A DNA stretch of 64,000 nt. It comes from Shewanella halifaxensis HAW-EB4 (GTDB lineage: Bacteria; Pseudomonadota; Gammaproteobacteria; Enterobacterales; Shewanellaceae). Where the stretch lies: assembly GCF_000019185.1 (NCBI RefSeq), contig NC_010334.1, forward strand, positions 4,092,001 through 4,156,000, given 5' to 3'. Positions 52,861 to 63,115 of this stretch are shown piece by piece. Within the stretch, counting starts at the first letter, position 1; each line of letters begins with the position of its first letter. Under the pieces are notes generated by a model. The model searched no databases and was not told the origin of the DNA. It saw nothing but the letters and a program-made list of their open reading frames with translations. Position numbers and translations under genes: made by a program.

Positions 52861-54927
52861 TTAGAAGTTATAGCGTGCTGACAATTTGAAATTCCGGCCT
52901 TGTTCATACAAGGTTTGCCACGCTTGGCGATACTCCTCATCACCGATATTCTCTACAGCAAAGTCGACTCTTAGTCCCTCAAATGTGCCCATAGCGGGCT
53001 CCCATGCCACATACAGATCCCACAACTTATAGGAGTCGTACTGATTGACGTTATCCACTGGGAGATCGTCTTGCTCGGCCACATAGGTAAAGCGAGTACC
53101 TATTTTCATATCGCCCTCCATGATCCCTTGTGAAAGATCAAGACCTAGCTTGTTAGCGGGAATGTTTGTTAAGTATTCACCTGTTGACTTGTCTTTGCCT
53201 TCGGTCTGACCGTAGTTAAAACTCACGCGAGTTTGCTCATAGCGGTAACGAGTCGAGAACTCGAAACCTGTCAGCTTGGCTTTATCGACATTATTCCAAG
53301 AGGTGGTTTGCTCAAAGCCGGGAATGCCCATTAATGGGTTTGAAACAGATTGCTCAATAAAGTCATCCACATCGTTGCGGAACACGTTTAGAGTGATCGC
53401 TAGTTCGTCATTACCCGCAAGGCTGGCAAAACGTAGATCGGCTTTAATCTCTTTATTTTCTGCTTGCTCGGCTTTTAAATCTGGGTTGATTTCAAAGGTG
53501 TTACATAGGCCGTTTGGCAAGAAGCCTGGCATAGCTGGAATGCAGTAATGAGTTCCTGTTGAGTACATCTCTTCAATGCTTGGGGCGCGGAATGCTTGAT
53601 CATAACGCGCACTTAAGGTTAACCAATCTGTTGTTTTCCACACTAGACCTACTGATGGTGAAAGTGCATTGTCATCTGATGACATATCAAGGTTATTACT
53701 TTCATTTTTAAAGGTGTCATAACGCACTGCTGCATCGACAGACCAACTGTCAGCTAGCTCGATATCAGCGCGAGTAAATGCCCCCCAAACTGTGGTGTTA
53801 CCGTCAATATCATCGGGGCGTTGCCCTGCTTGACCACTGTCGTCACGTATCGTTTTGATTGAATCCTTGTAGCCATCGATACCGTAAGTCAGCACGGTAT
53901 TGGCAAACCTAGAGCTGTTATTGATACTAAAACCTATGGTGTCATATGCAGTGTTATCCACTTGATTTTTAGTGATGCGATCCTCATGGTAATCAGTACC
54001 ATTCCAATACAGAGTCGCATTCAAATCGAGTAAGTTACTGTCTGTTGGGCTAATGCTATAGTCCAAAGTGATATTTTGATCTTCGGTTTTACGCTTAACC
54101 AAAGGCACTGAACTGCCCACGTTGGTTGCAGGGTTACTCGGAACTAGCTCATCAATATTTGAAAAACGTGCCGATAATTGCAGACGCTGCTCATCCGTCG
54201 GTTCCCAACCAAACTTTGCCAGTCCGCTAGTGCCCTCTGATGCGCTATTTTCAAGGGTTTGGTCATTACCAATCTTGATATTATTGCTGTCGTAGTAACT
54301 GCCGTTTAATAACCAATCAACACTCCCTGTTGAGCTCGTTTCTGTTAGGCCATAAATTGCACCACTGGTTTTGACTCGGTCGCCATTGGACTCGTAACCT
54401 TGTTTAAGGTAGCCACCAAAGGTGTCTTCCTCTTCTAGAAAGTCTGATGCTGACTTAGTGTTTTGTGCGACGACGCCGCCAATAGCACCACTTCCCCATA
54501 GGCTACTTGCTGGGCCGCGAACGACTTCAATCGAACTTAACAGCTCAGGATCCATAAAGTAGGTACCGCGATGACCAGAGTTAGCGTTTTGACGAGCCCC
54601 ATCTATGGTTTGCAATACTCGCTGACCACCTAGACCACGGATTTCAACGCCTTGAGATGATGAGCGCGGACCGTTAGTCACGTTAACATTCGCTTCGTTT
54701 TTTAATGCCTGAGCAACCGATGCAGGTTGCGACTCTTGCAACTGCTCTTCGGTTACCACGGCAACGCTGCGACTGGTTTGCGATGCTTTTTCACTAACAC
54801 GCGTTGCGGTTACAAGCACCTCGTCGAACTCCGTAACTTGCTGCTCGGAGACTTGCTGAGCTTGCGCTGTGAATGCGCCAGAGCTTAGAGCCAGTGCCAT
54901 AGCGACTACAACAGGCTTCTTGGTCAT
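52861..54927 (-). CDS. hutA: TonB-dependent heme/hemoglobin receptor
   Basis: The 688-residue outer-membrane barrel has a signal peptide ending about TAQAQQ. A TonB box-like DEVLVTATR and a plug domain (about 35-165, RGLGGQRVLQTIDGARQ) follow. The C-terminus ends KLSARYNF with a final Phe. The heme-receptor FRAP box is FRAPSIEEMY, and the second motif is NPDL instead of NPNL, with a His (GTHYC) between. It imports heme using TonB, encoded divergently. A Fur box lies in the shared upstream region. Confidence 0.92.
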   Translation of the reverse strand: MTKKPVVVAMALALSSGAFTAQAQQVSEQQVTEFDEVLVTATRVSEKASQTSRSVAVVTEEQLQESQPASVAQALKNEANVNVTNGPRSSSQGVEIRGLGGQRVLQTIDGARQNANSGHRGTYFMDPELLSSIEVVRGPASSLWGSGAIGGVVAQNTKSASDFLEEEDTFGGYLKQGYESNGDRVKTSGAIYGLTETSSTGSVDWLLNGSYYDSNNIKIGNDQTLENSASEGTSGLAKFGWEPTDEQRLQLSARFSNIDELVPSNPATNVGSSVPLVKRKTEDQNITLDYSISPTDSNLLDLNATLYWNGTDYHEDRITKNQVDNTAYDTIGFSINNSSRFANTVLTYGIDGYKDSIKTIRDDSGQAGQRPDDIDGNTTVWGAFTRADIELADSWSVDAAVRYDTFKNESNNLDMSSDDNALSPSVGLVWKTTDWLTLSARYDQAFRAPSIEEMYSTGTHYCIPAMPGFLPNGLCNTFEINPDLKAEQAENKEIKADLRFASLAGNDELAITLNVFRNDVDDFIEQSVSNPLMGIPGFEQTTSWNNVDKAKLTGFEFSTRYRYEQTRVSFNYGQTEGKDKSTGEYLTNIPANKLGLDLSQGIMEGDMKIGTRFTYVAEQDDLPVDNVNQYDSYKLWDLYVAWEPAMGTFEGLRVDFAVENIGDEEYRQAWQTLYEQGRNFKLSARYNF

Positions 54928-55051
54928 TATTCAATCCTCAAGGTAAGTATCTAATGGTGTTTCGTCATGATTTTAGGAGGGCTTAATATCCGATAACGAG
55001 ACTACCGTTTTGTTATTTTCGGCACTTTACCTGAGATAAAAATATAGATCA

Positions 55052-55072
55052 AATGAAAATCATTATCATTTG
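55052..55072. promoter_or_regulatory. Fur box between hutA and tonB
   Basis: The sequence AATGAAAATCATTATCATTT matches the Fur consensus, with the half-sites ATGAAAATCAT and ATTATCATT. It lies 125 nt before the hutA start and 186 nt before tonB, so it may repress both under iron sufficiency. Confidence 0.85.
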
Positions 55073-55257
55073 CGATTCCATTCAATGTCATATATCTTAT
55101 GCGAACACTATCGAGACCAGTGTCCATAACTAATTGTAAATTATGTAAATAGCAGCTTTTAAGTGTCAACTTTGTAAAGATGCGAAAAACACAGTTCTAA
55201 ATTAGACGGTGCTAATCTCGAGCTAATTATCCGACTCTATGAGTAAGAGCTTCAATC

Positions 55258-55956
55258 ATGACTCCTAAACGTTATTTTGCTTTTGGTTGCTTAACCGTTT
55301 TAATCCAAGGTGGCGTGCTCGCCTCGCAAAATACTGAGCCTGAACTGATGTTAAGTGCAGGCTCCGCTATGGGCTCCAATCAAGCTGTAAGTATTTCGAT
55401 TGCGATGCAAGCTAGCCAAGCAAACAAAGCCGTTGAGCAGATCAAACCTGCACTTGAAAAGCAGACAAAACCCTCACCGAGGCCTTTAGCAAAACCTTTA
55501 CCAGAGTCAGCAGCCACACCCGTAGTCAAAGCAAAACCTATTACTGAACCTGAACTTGCTACTCAACCTAAACCAGCTCCCAGTCAAGACACGGAAAAGC
55601 CCATAGCAGAGATAAACGAGATACAAGTGGCTCATAACCAAATTCAGGTCGATGCCAAACAAGGTGTGACTCAGCAATCTATCACCTTAAGTCAGCCAAC
55701 ATTTGCAGCCCCACCAGCCCAGCCCCATTACCCCAAAAAAGCACGCAAGCGCGGCTTTCAAGGGACTGCCACGGTTGAAGTTATGTTTAATCAACTTGGC
55801 GAGCAACTATCACTCACCTTGGTGGGCAGCTCAGGTTATCGCCTGCTCGATAAGGCGGCACTCAATGCTGTTGAGCAGTGGCAATTTGCCGCACCTACAC
55901 CACAAACAGCCTATGCCTATACGGTGAGAGTACCGGTGAAGTTTGCACTGAATTAA
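55258..55956 (+). CDS. tonB: Energy transducer TonB
   Basis: The 232-residue protein spans from the inner membrane to the periplasm. The N-terminal hydrophobic anchor is KRYFAFGCLTVLIQGGVLA, followed by a Pro/Lys-rich spacer (about 60-130). The C-terminal TonB domain contains PHYPKKARKRGFQGTATVEVMF and ends YTVRVPVKFALN. It transmits the proton-motive force to HutA. It is first in the operon tonB-exbB-exbD-hutB-hutC-hutD. Confidence 0.92.
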   Translation: MTPKRYFAFGCLTVLIQGGVLASQNTEPELMLSAGSAMGSNQAVSISIAMQASQANKAVEQIKPALEKQTKPSPRPLAKPLPESAATPVVKAKPITEPELATQPKPAPSQDTEKPIAEINEIQVAHNQIQVDAKQGVTQQSITLSQPTFAAPPAQPHYPKKARKRGFQGTATVEVMFNQLGEQLSLTLVGSSGYRLLDKAALNAVEQWQFAAPTPQTAYAYTVRVPVKFALN

Positions 55957-56043
55957 TCCCTTTACAGGTTATAGCGCGACGCAAGTTCAATTAGATTTGT
56001 TTACATAGTGAACGCGATACTGGGGTATCGCCAAGGAAACTCA

Positions 56044-56820
56044 ATGTCTCAACCTTTATATCTTCAGCTCTCAGAGCAACTCGGATACTTAACTTGGCCA
56101 CTGTTTATCTGTGCTTTTTTGTCTCTAATGATCATCTTGGAGCGCCTTGCCTTAATGCTTTACGAGCTGCCTAAGCGTGATGCCTGGCTCACTCAACTGC
56201 GCCAACAGGCACGCAGCGCAACCCCAGAGCAAAGGCAGGAGTTAATGGCGAAAATAAGCCAAGGGCGAAGCATGTTAGCCAAAGGCACAGCACTATTGCT
56301 TAGCCATGGCGAACAGTCACGAGCGATGCGTGAAGAGATAGTGTCACTGTGGTTGGTAAAGCAAAAATCTAAGCTGTTATCGGGGCTAAAGATCTTGCAG
56401 ATCATTGGCATCATCACCCCTCTTCTTGGTCTACTCGGTACGGTACTGGGTTTAATCGAGATGTTTAATCAATTGGGATTATCTGATGGTCCAGTGACGC
56501 CCTCACAATTGGCATCAGGCCTAGGCCTTGCGATGAACACCACAGCAGCAGGTCTTATTATTGCGGTGCCAGCAATTACCATGGCGCATCTGTTTACTCT
56601 TTGGGCTGAGCGTCGCTGCAATAAGATTGCTCACGCCCTAAATCTACTTAACTTGTGGCTAGAGGGTTTCGACCAAGCACTCAGTATCGGCAGCGACTCA
56701 GCCGCACAGCTATGTTCAAAAGCCGCGACCTGCAAAGAGGCCACTTGCCAAAGCCAAACGGCATCTATCGACAAGACGCAAACAGCAACAGACGCGCAGG
56801 TTGTAGGGCAGCCGTCATGA
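56044..56820 (+). CDS. exbB: Biopolymer transport protein ExbB
   Basis: The 258-residue inner-membrane subunit of the TonB motor belongs to the MotA/TolQ/ExbB family. Helices lie about 18-40, 115-140 and 160-185, with GLLGTVLGLIEMFNQL and NTTAAGLIIAVPAI as family signatures. The start is ATG 56044 with AAGGAAACTCA before it; an upstream GTG in the same frame is less likely. The C-terminal tail is polar with extra cysteines (CKEATCQS). It overlaps exbD by four bases (ATGA). Confidence 0.93.
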   Translation: MSQPLYLQLSEQLGYLTWPLFICAFLSLMIILERLALMLYELPKRDAWLTQLRQQARSATPEQRQELMAKISQGRSMLAKGTALLLSHGEQSRAMREEIVSLWLVKQKSKLLSGLKILQIIGIITPLLGLLGTVLGLIEMFNQLGLSDGPVTPSQLASGLGLAMNTTAAGLIIAVPAITMAHLFTLWAERRCNKIAHALNLLNLWLEGFDQALSIGSDSAAQLCSKAATCKEATCQSQTASIDKTQTATDAQVVGQPS

Positions 56821-57230
56821 TTAACGCAGGCAATGATGAAAGCGCTCAGAGCTTTGGCCTAGATTTGACCCCACTTATCGACATCATTTTTATCGTACTG
56901 GTGTTTTTGCTATTAACAGCCAATACCCAGTTACTGAGTTTACCTGTTGATGTTCCCACAGAGTCAGACTCCAGCTTGTCACCTCTCACTCAGGAGAAAC
57001 ACATTGCGATAAATGTGCTAGTCAACGACCCACACTGGGCGCTTGAGGGAAAAAGTTATAACCATTTCGATGACTTTGAAGCCGCTTTTATCAAAGCATT
57101 TAACGATAACCCTAAAGCCAAAGTGGTGATCGCCGCAGATAAAACAGCCCCAGTACAACCCTTGATGACGTTATTGGCAGCCCTACAACGGCAAAAAATC
57201 ACCAATACTCAGATTTTGATGGAGCCCTAA
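56817..57230 (+). CDS. exbD: Biopolymer transport protein ExbD
   Basis: The 137-residue protein has a single N-terminal helix (about 18-40, LTPLIDIIFIVLVFLLL) with the proton-carrying aspartate in PLIDIIF, and a periplasmic domain. It works with ExbB and TonB. The start is the ATG overlapping the exbB stop. A longer reading frame starting at 56655 runs through exbB in another frame and is not used. Confidence 0.93.
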   Translation: MINAGNDESAQSFGLDLTPLIDIIFIVLVFLLLTANTQLLSLPVDVPTESDSSLSPLTQEKHIAINVLVNDPHWALEGKSYNHFDDFEAAFIKAFNDNPKAKVVIAADKTAPVQPLMTLLAALQRQKITNTQILMEP

Positions 57231-57335
57231 TCGACCACAAAATACCAGCATAATTATTTAGCCGAATATAGATATTTGATGTGATTAGCAGGCCTTATTA
57301 ACGAGAAGGCAATATTCAATAAATTGGAGTTTCCC

Positions 57336-58253
57336 ATGTTAAAAAAAGCGTTTAATAAGTTAGTTAATAATAAAATGAGCATCAGTGCAGCGCTACTTTC
57401 AGTGTTAGTCATCAACCAGCCTGTATTGGCTCATCAAGACAAGGCGCACAGTGAGACTGCGCGAGTCGTCAGCGCTGGCGCAGGTGTTACTGAGCTAGTA
57501 CTAGCTCTGGATGCGGGCAACGAGCTTGTTGCAGTGGACTCCACCAGCCAACTGCCTGAGGAATATACAAACATAGAAAAACTGGGGTATCATCGTATGC
57601 TTAGCGCCGAGGGCATTTTGGCTCTATCCCCCGATTTATTATTAGGTTCCGATGCGATGGGACCACAAACAACCTTAGATGTGTTAACCGCAGCTAAAGT
57701 CAAAGTCGTACAGCTTGCAACAGCTAATAGCCAAAGTCAGTTAATCAACAATATTAGCGAGATGGGCAAACTGCTAAACCGCGAAGCACAAGCTAAAAAG
57801 CTGCAAGCAGAGATCAAGCAATCCTTTAAAAATATTGAACAAAAACAGCAAAAAATCGCTAAACAAGGCGAAGCACCCAAAGTTCTGTTTTTACTGCTTC
57901 AAACTGACAGACCCGCACGCGTAGGTGGCGATGATACCGCTGCAGATATCATAATTAAACTTGCAGGCGGTAAGAATATCGCCGGTTTTAGTGGTTATAA
58001 ATCGGTGTCGCAAGAAGGCATTTTATCGCTGCAACCAGATGTCATTCTTATCTCTAACCGCTCAAATAAAGCGGTGCAAAATCCTGTCGATGCTCTACTT
58101 AATAATATGCCACTACTGGCTCATACCCCCGCGGGAAAGAACAAACAGATCCAATTTCTACAACCGCAAGCACTGCTAGGCGGGCTTGGCTTAAGCGCTA
58201 TTGCGGCGGCCGATCAGCTAGCCAGTGATTTTATCAGTGTGAAACAGTACTAA
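57336..58253 (+). CDS. hutB: Hemin ABC transporter periplasmic binding protein
   Basis: The 305-residue protein has a signal peptide ending about PVLAHQ. The PBP-III fold is indicated by GAGVTELVLALDAGNELVAVD at the front and the helix-linker region. Heme-type motifs KLGYHRMLSAEGILALSPDLLLGS and SQEGILSLQPDVILISNR are present. The start is ATG 57336, with a GGAG site ahead. It follows exbD by 105 nt and precedes the permease and ATPase genes, fitting HutB/HmuT. Confidence 0.92.
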   Translation: MLKKAFNKLVNNKMSISAALLSVLVINQPVLAHQDKAHSETARVVSAGAGVTELVLALDAGNELVAVDSTSQLPEEYTNIEKLGYHRMLSAEGILALSPDLLLGSDAMGPQTTLDVLTAAKVKVVQLATANSQSQLINNISEMGKLLNREAQAKKLQAEIKQSFKNIEQKQQKIAKQGEAPKVLFLLLQTDRPARVGGDDTAADIIIKLAGGKNIAGFSGYKSVSQEGILSLQPDVILISNRSNKAVQNPVDALLNNMPLLAHTPAGKNKQIQFLQPQALLGGLGLSAIAAADQLASDFISVKQY

Positions 58254-58311
58254 TTCCGAACTAACTTCAGACTAAATTGAGACTAACTTAAGAAAATGAG
58301 CAGGAAATACC

Positions 58312-59328
58312 ATGGATAATCGTCGTTGGCTTTGGCCCAGTTTACTCGCCGCTCTGGTGATAACGAGCCTGATGTCTGTCAGCATAGGTCCACTACAAAT
58401 TAGCCCATCTGTGAGTTTTCATGCCGTCATGAACTGGGCTACGCAGTTAGAGCTAGGAAGCGTTGCTCCCCATGAACAGCTAGTGATAAATAATGTGCGT
58501 TTACCGCGTACCATATTGGCGCTAACTGTCGGGGCAATTCTGGCTCAGTGCGGCGCCGTGATGCAGGGGTTATTTAGAAACCCATTGGCCGATCCCGGGA
58601 TTATCGGAGTGTCATCGGGTGCGGCGCTTGGCGCTGCAATCTGTATCGTACTTATCCCCCAAGGCGGTGAGTATATGGTTGCTCTGTGTGCCTTTTTTGC
58701 AGGTTTAGTCACGACGCTTACAGTATACCGTCTTGCCAGTAGCGCCAGCGGCACCTCTGTGGTGTTACTGCTGCTATCGGGTGTTGCCATCGCTGCATTA
58801 GCGGGCGCAGGTATTGGCCTGCTCACTTATATGGCTGATGACATGGCTCTGAGAGATCTCACGCTATGGCAGATGGGCTCTATCGCTGGTGCGCAGTGGC
58901 ATTACGTGGTGCTTACCTTACTGGCTCTGGCATTGATCAGTTGGCACTTTAACCGTAGTGCTAAGGCGCTTAATGCGTTATTACTCGGTGAGGCAGAAGC
59001 GCGCCACTTAGGGCTTGATGTCGATAAGCTCAAACTCAAACTCATCGTACTGTGCGCTATTGGTGTCGGAGTGTCGGTCGCTGCAACCGGGATCATCGGC
59101 TTTATCGGCTTGGTAGTACCTCACCTAGTTCGCATGATGGTGGGCCCAGATCACAAGCAGCTACTGCCGTTAAGCGCCATGTTAGGTGCAGCCATCTTAG
59201 CGTTAGCCGATATCGGCGCTCGTTCACTCGTTGCCCCCTCTGAGCTACCCGTTGGCTTAGTGACCGCACTACTCGGCGCGCCCTTCTTTATTCTATTGCT
59301 ATTAAAGCAACGTCATAGATTGGTATAA
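58312..59328 (+). CDS. hutC: Hemin ABC transporter permease
   Basis: The 338-residue BtuC/FecCD-type permease has about ten membrane helices. The family signature [48 protein letters not shown] appears in the first half. The coupling-helix region is [24 protein letters not shown] near the C-terminus. It forms the inner-membrane channel for heme, working with HutB and HutD. It lies 2 nt before hutD. Confidence 0.93.
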   Translation: MDNRRWLWPSLLAALVITSLMSVSIGPLQISPSVSFHAVMNWATQLELGSVAPHEQLVINNVRLPRTILALTVGAILAQCGAVMQGLFRNPLADPGIIGVSSGAALGAAICIVLIPQGGEYMVALCAFFAGLVTTLTVYRLASSASGTSVVLLLLSGVAIAALAGAGIGLLTYMADDMALRDLTLWQMGSIAGAQWHYVVLTLLALALISWHFNRSAKALNALLLGEAEARHLGLDVDKLKLKLIVLCAIGVGVSVAATGIIGFIGLVVPHLVRMMVGPDHKQLLPLSAMLGAAILALADIGARSLVAPSELPVGLVTALLGAPFFILLLLKQRHRLV

Positions 59329-59330
59329 GC

Positions 59331-60143
59331 ATGATGACAAAACAAGATCCGTTTGCGACTAACGTCGCGCAAGAAACCGTTTTGCAGGTAAACCAGTTAT
59401 CTGTACGCATTGGTCACAAACCGGTGCTAACTGATATCAACCTAGAGATTCAAGCAGGCCAAGTCACTGCACTACTAGGCCCTAATGGCGCAGGTAAATC
59501 AACCCTACTTAAAAGCTTCTCTCAGGACGTTGAGATTGACTCAGGCAATATAAATGTTTACGACCAAGCGATTGATAGTTGGGATAGACAAAAGCTTGCT
59601 AAGTCATTGGCGGTACTGCCGCAGCATGCCTCACTCACTTTTCCGTTTAAAGTGCATGAAGTGGTCGCGATGGGCTTGTACCCATTATCACTTAACCAAC
59701 AGCAAGGCAAAGTCTTAGTCGATGAGCAGCTCGAACAAGTTGCCCTTATTCACTTAAAAGAACGCAGCTACCCCACTCTTTCTGGCGGTGAGAAGCAGAG
59801 AGTGCAGTTAGCACGCGTATTAACCCAATTAGCGCAATCAGAAAGACCACCAATTTTGTTACTCGATGAGCCCACATCGGCACTGGATTTAGCCCAGCAA
59901 CATCGCGTGCTAGGTTTAGCCAAAACCCTAGCCCATGAGCACAACTATGCCGTAATCGTGGTGTTACATGACTTGAACCAAGCTTCACGCTATGCCGACA
60001 GATTAGTGGTGCTCGAAAACGGCTGTATTGTCAGTGATGGCGCGCCAAGTGAAACCTTAACTCCTGAGATCATCAAACAGGTGTGGCACTACGACCCAAT
60101 AGTCGTGATGGAACCCAGTAAGCAAACACCTCTACTGTTCTAA
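59331..60143 (+). CDS. hutD: Hemin ABC transporter ATP-binding protein
   Basis: The 270-residue ATPase has Walker [10 protein letters not shown] (about 51-59), the signature LSGGEKQR, Walker B ILLLDEPT and an H-loop in VVLHDLNQA. The order of motifs and the short length match HutD/HmuV. Together with HutB and HutC it completes the importer. The ATG lies 2 nt after the hutC stop. Confidence 0.93.
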   Translation: MMTKQDPFATNVAQETVLQVNQLSVRIGHKPVLTDINLEIQAGQVTALLGPNGAGKSTLLKSFSQDVEIDSGNINVYDQAIDSWDRQKLAKSLAVLPQHASLTFPFKVHEVVAMGLYPLSLNQQQGKVLVDEQLEQVALIHLKERSYPTLSGGEKQRVQLARVLTQLAQSERPPILLLDEPTSALDLAQQHRVLGLAKTLAHEHNYAVIVVLHDLNQASRYADRLVVLENGCIVSDGAPSETLTPEIIKQVWHYDPIVVMEPSKQTPLLF

Positions 60144-60202
60144 AACTAATATCGAAGTGAGTGCCATTGGTGCTCGCTTTTTCAATCTAATACTAATTGG
60201 TA

Positions 60203-60784
60203 TTAGATCATAAACTCATCTGCAGATTGGGTTTCTAGCATGTTAAAAATTAATGACAATGGGCCTAAAATTGCCTGCAATTCCAATTCTTGCTCACTAC
60301 TATTACAACGGCAGGCTAAAGCAAAGCCATGCAGATAATCCACCAGTAAACATAATGCGTTGTTAAGTTGAGTCTCCTCTAACGCTAATGGCGCTAAAAT
60401 CAGTTTAAAACGTGCAATAAAGATATCCGCAGGCCCACTCGATTGCATCGATAACAAGGTTTCTAATAACCCAGAATACTGCTTGAGTAAATTTAAGTAA
60501 CTTAGACTTAGCTCAGTCAAGGCCTGCTGCCATTTATCACCCGCTTCTGGCTGACAAATCTCACTCACTAGGGAGGTTGTTATTGCTTCAAGTAAGGCAT
60601 CTTTGTTTTTAAAGTAGTGATATATCGCCATCGCATCGACAGATAATTTACCCGCTAGATGACGAATACTAGGTATTTTTCCATCGCTTAACATCAAGGC
60701 CTTAGCTTGTATAACTATCGCCTCTTTGCTTAATTGACTTGCCTGACTCGCTGGTCTACCGCGCTTCTTATGCTTGACAGTCAT
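60203..60784 (-). CDS. TetR-family transcription regulator
   Basis: The 193-residue protein has a TetR helix-turn-helix at about residues 20-66 (SIRHLAGKLSVDAMAIYHYFKNKDALLEAI), with a helical ligand domain after it. The N-terminus is rich in basic residues (KHKKRGRPAS). It is divergent from the RibD-like gene at 60921, and the space between contains a perfect 17-nt palindrome, so it probably represses that gene and itself. Ligand unknown. Confidence 0.9.
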   Translation of the reverse strand: MTVKHKKRGRPASQASQLSKEAIVIQAKALMLSDGKIPSIRHLAGKLSVDAMAIYHYFKNKDALLEAITTSLVSEICQPEAGDKWQQALTELSLSYLNLLKQYSGLLETLLSMQSSGPADIFIARFKLILAPLALEETQLNNALCLLVDYLHGFALACRCNSSEQELELQAILGPLSLIFNMLETQSADEFMI

Positions 60785-60810
60785 AAAAGAGTCTCGTTAA
60801 AATCACACTT

Positions 60811-60827
60811 ATTCTACAGTGTAGAAT
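60811..60827. promoter_or_regulatory. Palindromic operator for the TetR regulator
   Basis: ATTCTACAGTGTAGAAT is a perfect palindrome of two 8-nt arms around a single G. It lies 27 nt before the TetR start and 94 nt before the divergent gene. Confidence 0.75.
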
Positions 60828-60920
60828 ATATTATCTGTAAGTGATTTGATTAACAAGCCATGAAGGCAGCATCTAAACTTATCACTCGCAAACTAGCCTA
60901 TGTTTAAGCGAGAAATAACT

Positions 60921-61454
60921 ATGCCAAATATTGTTTATATTGCGACTAGCCTTGATGGTTTTATTGCCGACAAACACAATAAGGTCGATTGGTTACACGA
61001 TATTCCTAACCCTGAGGGTTCAGATCTTGGCTTTAGTGATTTTATGGCGCGCATTGACGCCTTAATTATGGGACGTAACACCTTAGAAATCGTACTCAGT
61101 TTTGGCATAGACTGGCCCTATAACAAACCGGTTTTCGTACTATCGAATACCCTAACTGAGGTGCCTGCGGAATTAGAGGGCAAGGCATTTATCATTAATG
61201 GCGAACTTGAACATATTGTGCAGCAGCTAAACAGCAAAGGTTACCAAAACCTCTATATTGACGGCGGTAAAACGATTCAAGGTTTCTTACAGCGTGACTT
61301 AATTGATGAGCTGATTATCACCACAATACCCGTGCTGCTAGGAGGTGGTATTCCTTTGTTTGGCGAACTGGCTGCACCGCTTAAATTTAAGCATGTAAAG
61401 GCCGAGCGTTTGATCGACCATTTGGTGCAAAATAGTTTTATTAGACAAAGATGA
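60921..61454 (+). CDS. Dihydrofolate reductase-like/RibD C-terminal domain protein
   Basis: The 177-residue protein has the DHFR/RibD-C fold. The N-terminal NIVYIATSLDGFIADKHNKVDWL and the NADPH-binding part NLYIDGGKTIQGFLQ followed by IIT(T)IPVLLGGGIPLFGEL are typical of this family of small reductases, common in regulator-paired drug or stress genes. The start is taken as ATG 60921; an ATG at 60900 would add seven residues. It is divergent from the TetR gene, so likely under its control. Substrate unknown. Confidence 0.85.
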   Translation: MPNIVYIATSLDGFIADKHNKVDWLHDIPNPEGSDLGFSDFMARIDALIMGRNTLEIVLSFGIDWPYNKPVFVLSNTLTEVPAELEGKAFIINGELEHIVQQLNSKGYQNLYIDGGKTIQGFLQRDLIDELIITTIPVLLGGGIPLFGELAAPLKFKHVKAERLIDHLVQNSFIRQR

Positions 61455-61522
61455 GCGCCATTCTACCAAGTTAATGAGGGCGAGTGAAAAATGCAGCTAA
61501 CGCGAATAAATGGAGTCCATCA

Positions 61523-62023
61523 ATGAGTCGAGTCATCATAGTACTCGGCTCACCTAACGATGACCAAGGCAAGCTATCGGATATTGCCTTATCTCGCTGC
61601 CAAGCCGCCCTTGCCACTTATCAAAAGCAGCCCCAGAGCAAGCTACTACTAACTGGTGGTTTTGGCGCGCACTTTAATCAAACGACGACGCCACATGCTT
61701 TATATTGCCAGCGCTATTTAATTAAGCACGGCGTGCTGGCTGATGCCTTTACCGATATAGCCTTAAGCCGCTTTACCTTCGAAGATGCAACGCTCGCCAA
61801 ACCTATCATTGAGCAGCATAGATTTAATGAAATCACCTTGGTGACATCAGAGTTTCATATGCAGCGTGCCAAACTCATCTTCAGCGAACTATTCCCTAAC
61901 ATCAGCTTTAACTATTACGCCGCTCAAACGCCAGTGTCTGCCGAAAAGCTGCAGCAGCTTGAAGCCCATGAACTGTCGGTTATGGATAGAGAGCGAGAGA
62001 ATCTGGCCCAGTACTTTAGCTAA
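61523..62023 (+). CDS. YdcF/DUF218-like protein
   Basis: The 166-residue protein belongs to the DUF218/YdcF family, with IIVLGSPNDDQGKLSDIALSRC near the start, LLTGGFG, and EITLVTSEFHMQRAKLIF. The family is of Rossmann-like fold and uncertain function (linked to SAM binding or envelope sugars in other members). It has no membrane anchor here. The start is ATG 61523 with a GGAG site; a GTG 39 nt upstream lacks one. Confidence 0.8.
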   Translation: MSRVIIVLGSPNDDQGKLSDIALSRCQAALATYQKQPQSKLLLTGGFGAHFNQTTTPHALYCQRYLIKHGVLADAFTDIALSRFTFEDATLAKPIIEQHRFNEITLVTSEFHMQRAKLIFSELFPNISFNYYAAQTPVSAEKLQQLEAHELSVMDRERENLAQYFS

Positions 62024-62058
62024 GCGCTTTTATTGTTAGCTTTAATCAACTTTAAGCG

Positions 62059-62964
62059 CTACTCCCACATAGTCTTATACTCATGACTAAAGAAGTGGTT
62101 CTTTAAGCTATCGATTACGTTTTCTAGCACAGGTCCTGAACCATGACTTCTCGACACTAAGCAGCCAACCGTAGTTAACCAGCCATTGTATTCATGTGCC
62201 ACAGGCAAAGCGACAATCTCACCTCGTTCAATATTCGATTTTACCAACCATTCAGGCACGACAGCCCAACCCACGCCTTTTTCGACTAAGGTGACTAAGT
62301 TTTGGTGTGTGTTGGTATACCAAACCATAGTGCTAATGGCGTAACTGAACCAAAGTTCTTTTTGTTTCGCACTGCGATGGACACATTGGCGATAAGACTT
62401 TAAATCTGAGTCCTGAACCACAGGTAACTGTGCTAACTCATGCTTTGAAGAAGCAATGGTTAGAAAACGAGCTTGGCCAAGAATAAAAAAGTCCATATCG
62501 ACCTTAAGCTCACCGTCGGCATAGATGATCCCTATCTGAGCTTTCCCTTTACGCACTAACTCTTCGACATCAAAGGTAGATGCCGCGATGATTTCAAAAT
62601 GCGTAATAGGAAACTTTTCGGCTAAGGGGACAAGGATCCCTAACAAGTCATCGTTTATTAAACTTTCATCCACCGCAATAATTAATTCATGCTCAGATGC
62701 TTTCGCTAATGATTCAATTTTTTGTTCAAAATATTGCTGTTGATGCAATATCGACTGGGCTATCGGCAGCAATGCTTTACCGTTATCGGTCAATATTGGC
62801 GTATTTTTATCACGATTAAACAGCTCTTGATTGATCGTAATTTCAAGGTTGGCAATCGCCTGACTAACACCAGACTGTGCTCGCTTTAATTTTCGCGCGG
62901 CAGCAGAAAAAGAGCCGGTTTCACATACCGTGACAAAGATTTTCAACTGTTCAAAACTATACAT
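62059..62964 (-). CDS. LysR-family transcription regulator
   Basis: The regulator (about 301 residues from ATG 62964) has an N-terminal winged helix (FEQLKIFVTVCETGSFSAAARKLKRAQSGVSQAIANLE, about 4-42) and a C-terminal effector domain (about 85-290). ATGs at 62970 and 62994 are also in frame; 62964 has a GGTGA site closest to the right distance and gives the normal MxxFEQL start. It is divergent from the PACE efflux gene, which it might control. Effector unknown. Confidence 0.88.
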   Translation of the reverse strand: MYSFEQLKIFVTVCETGSFSAAARKLKRAQSGVSQAIANLEITINQELFNRDKNTPILTDNGKALLPIAQSILHQQQYFEQKIESLAKASEHELIIAVDESLINDDLLGILVPLAEKFPITHFEIIAASTFDVEELVRKGKAQIGIIYADGELKVDMDFFILGQARFLTIASSKHELAQLPVVQDSDLKSYRQCVHRSAKQKELWFSYAISTMVWYTNTHQNLVTLVEKGVGWAVVPEWLVKSNIERGEIVALPVAHEYNGWLTTVGCLVSRSHGSGPVLENVIDSLKNHFFSHEYKTMWE

Positions 62965-63115
62965 GCTCATCACCCAAGGGACTCCGTCATTCACAGCCTA
63001 TCACTAACTGTGATAGCTGTTAACTTTCACTTCTTCTTATTCCTGCAATAATCGGCGCCACTTAAAAGCTGTTAGCGCTTTGAATTATGTAATGAATCGA
63101 TTTATTGGAGTCTTA

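Noticed and set aside
56655..56816. Long exbD start inside exbB
   Set aside because: It would read exbB in another frame; the ATG at 56817 overlaps the exbB stop and gives a normal ExbD.
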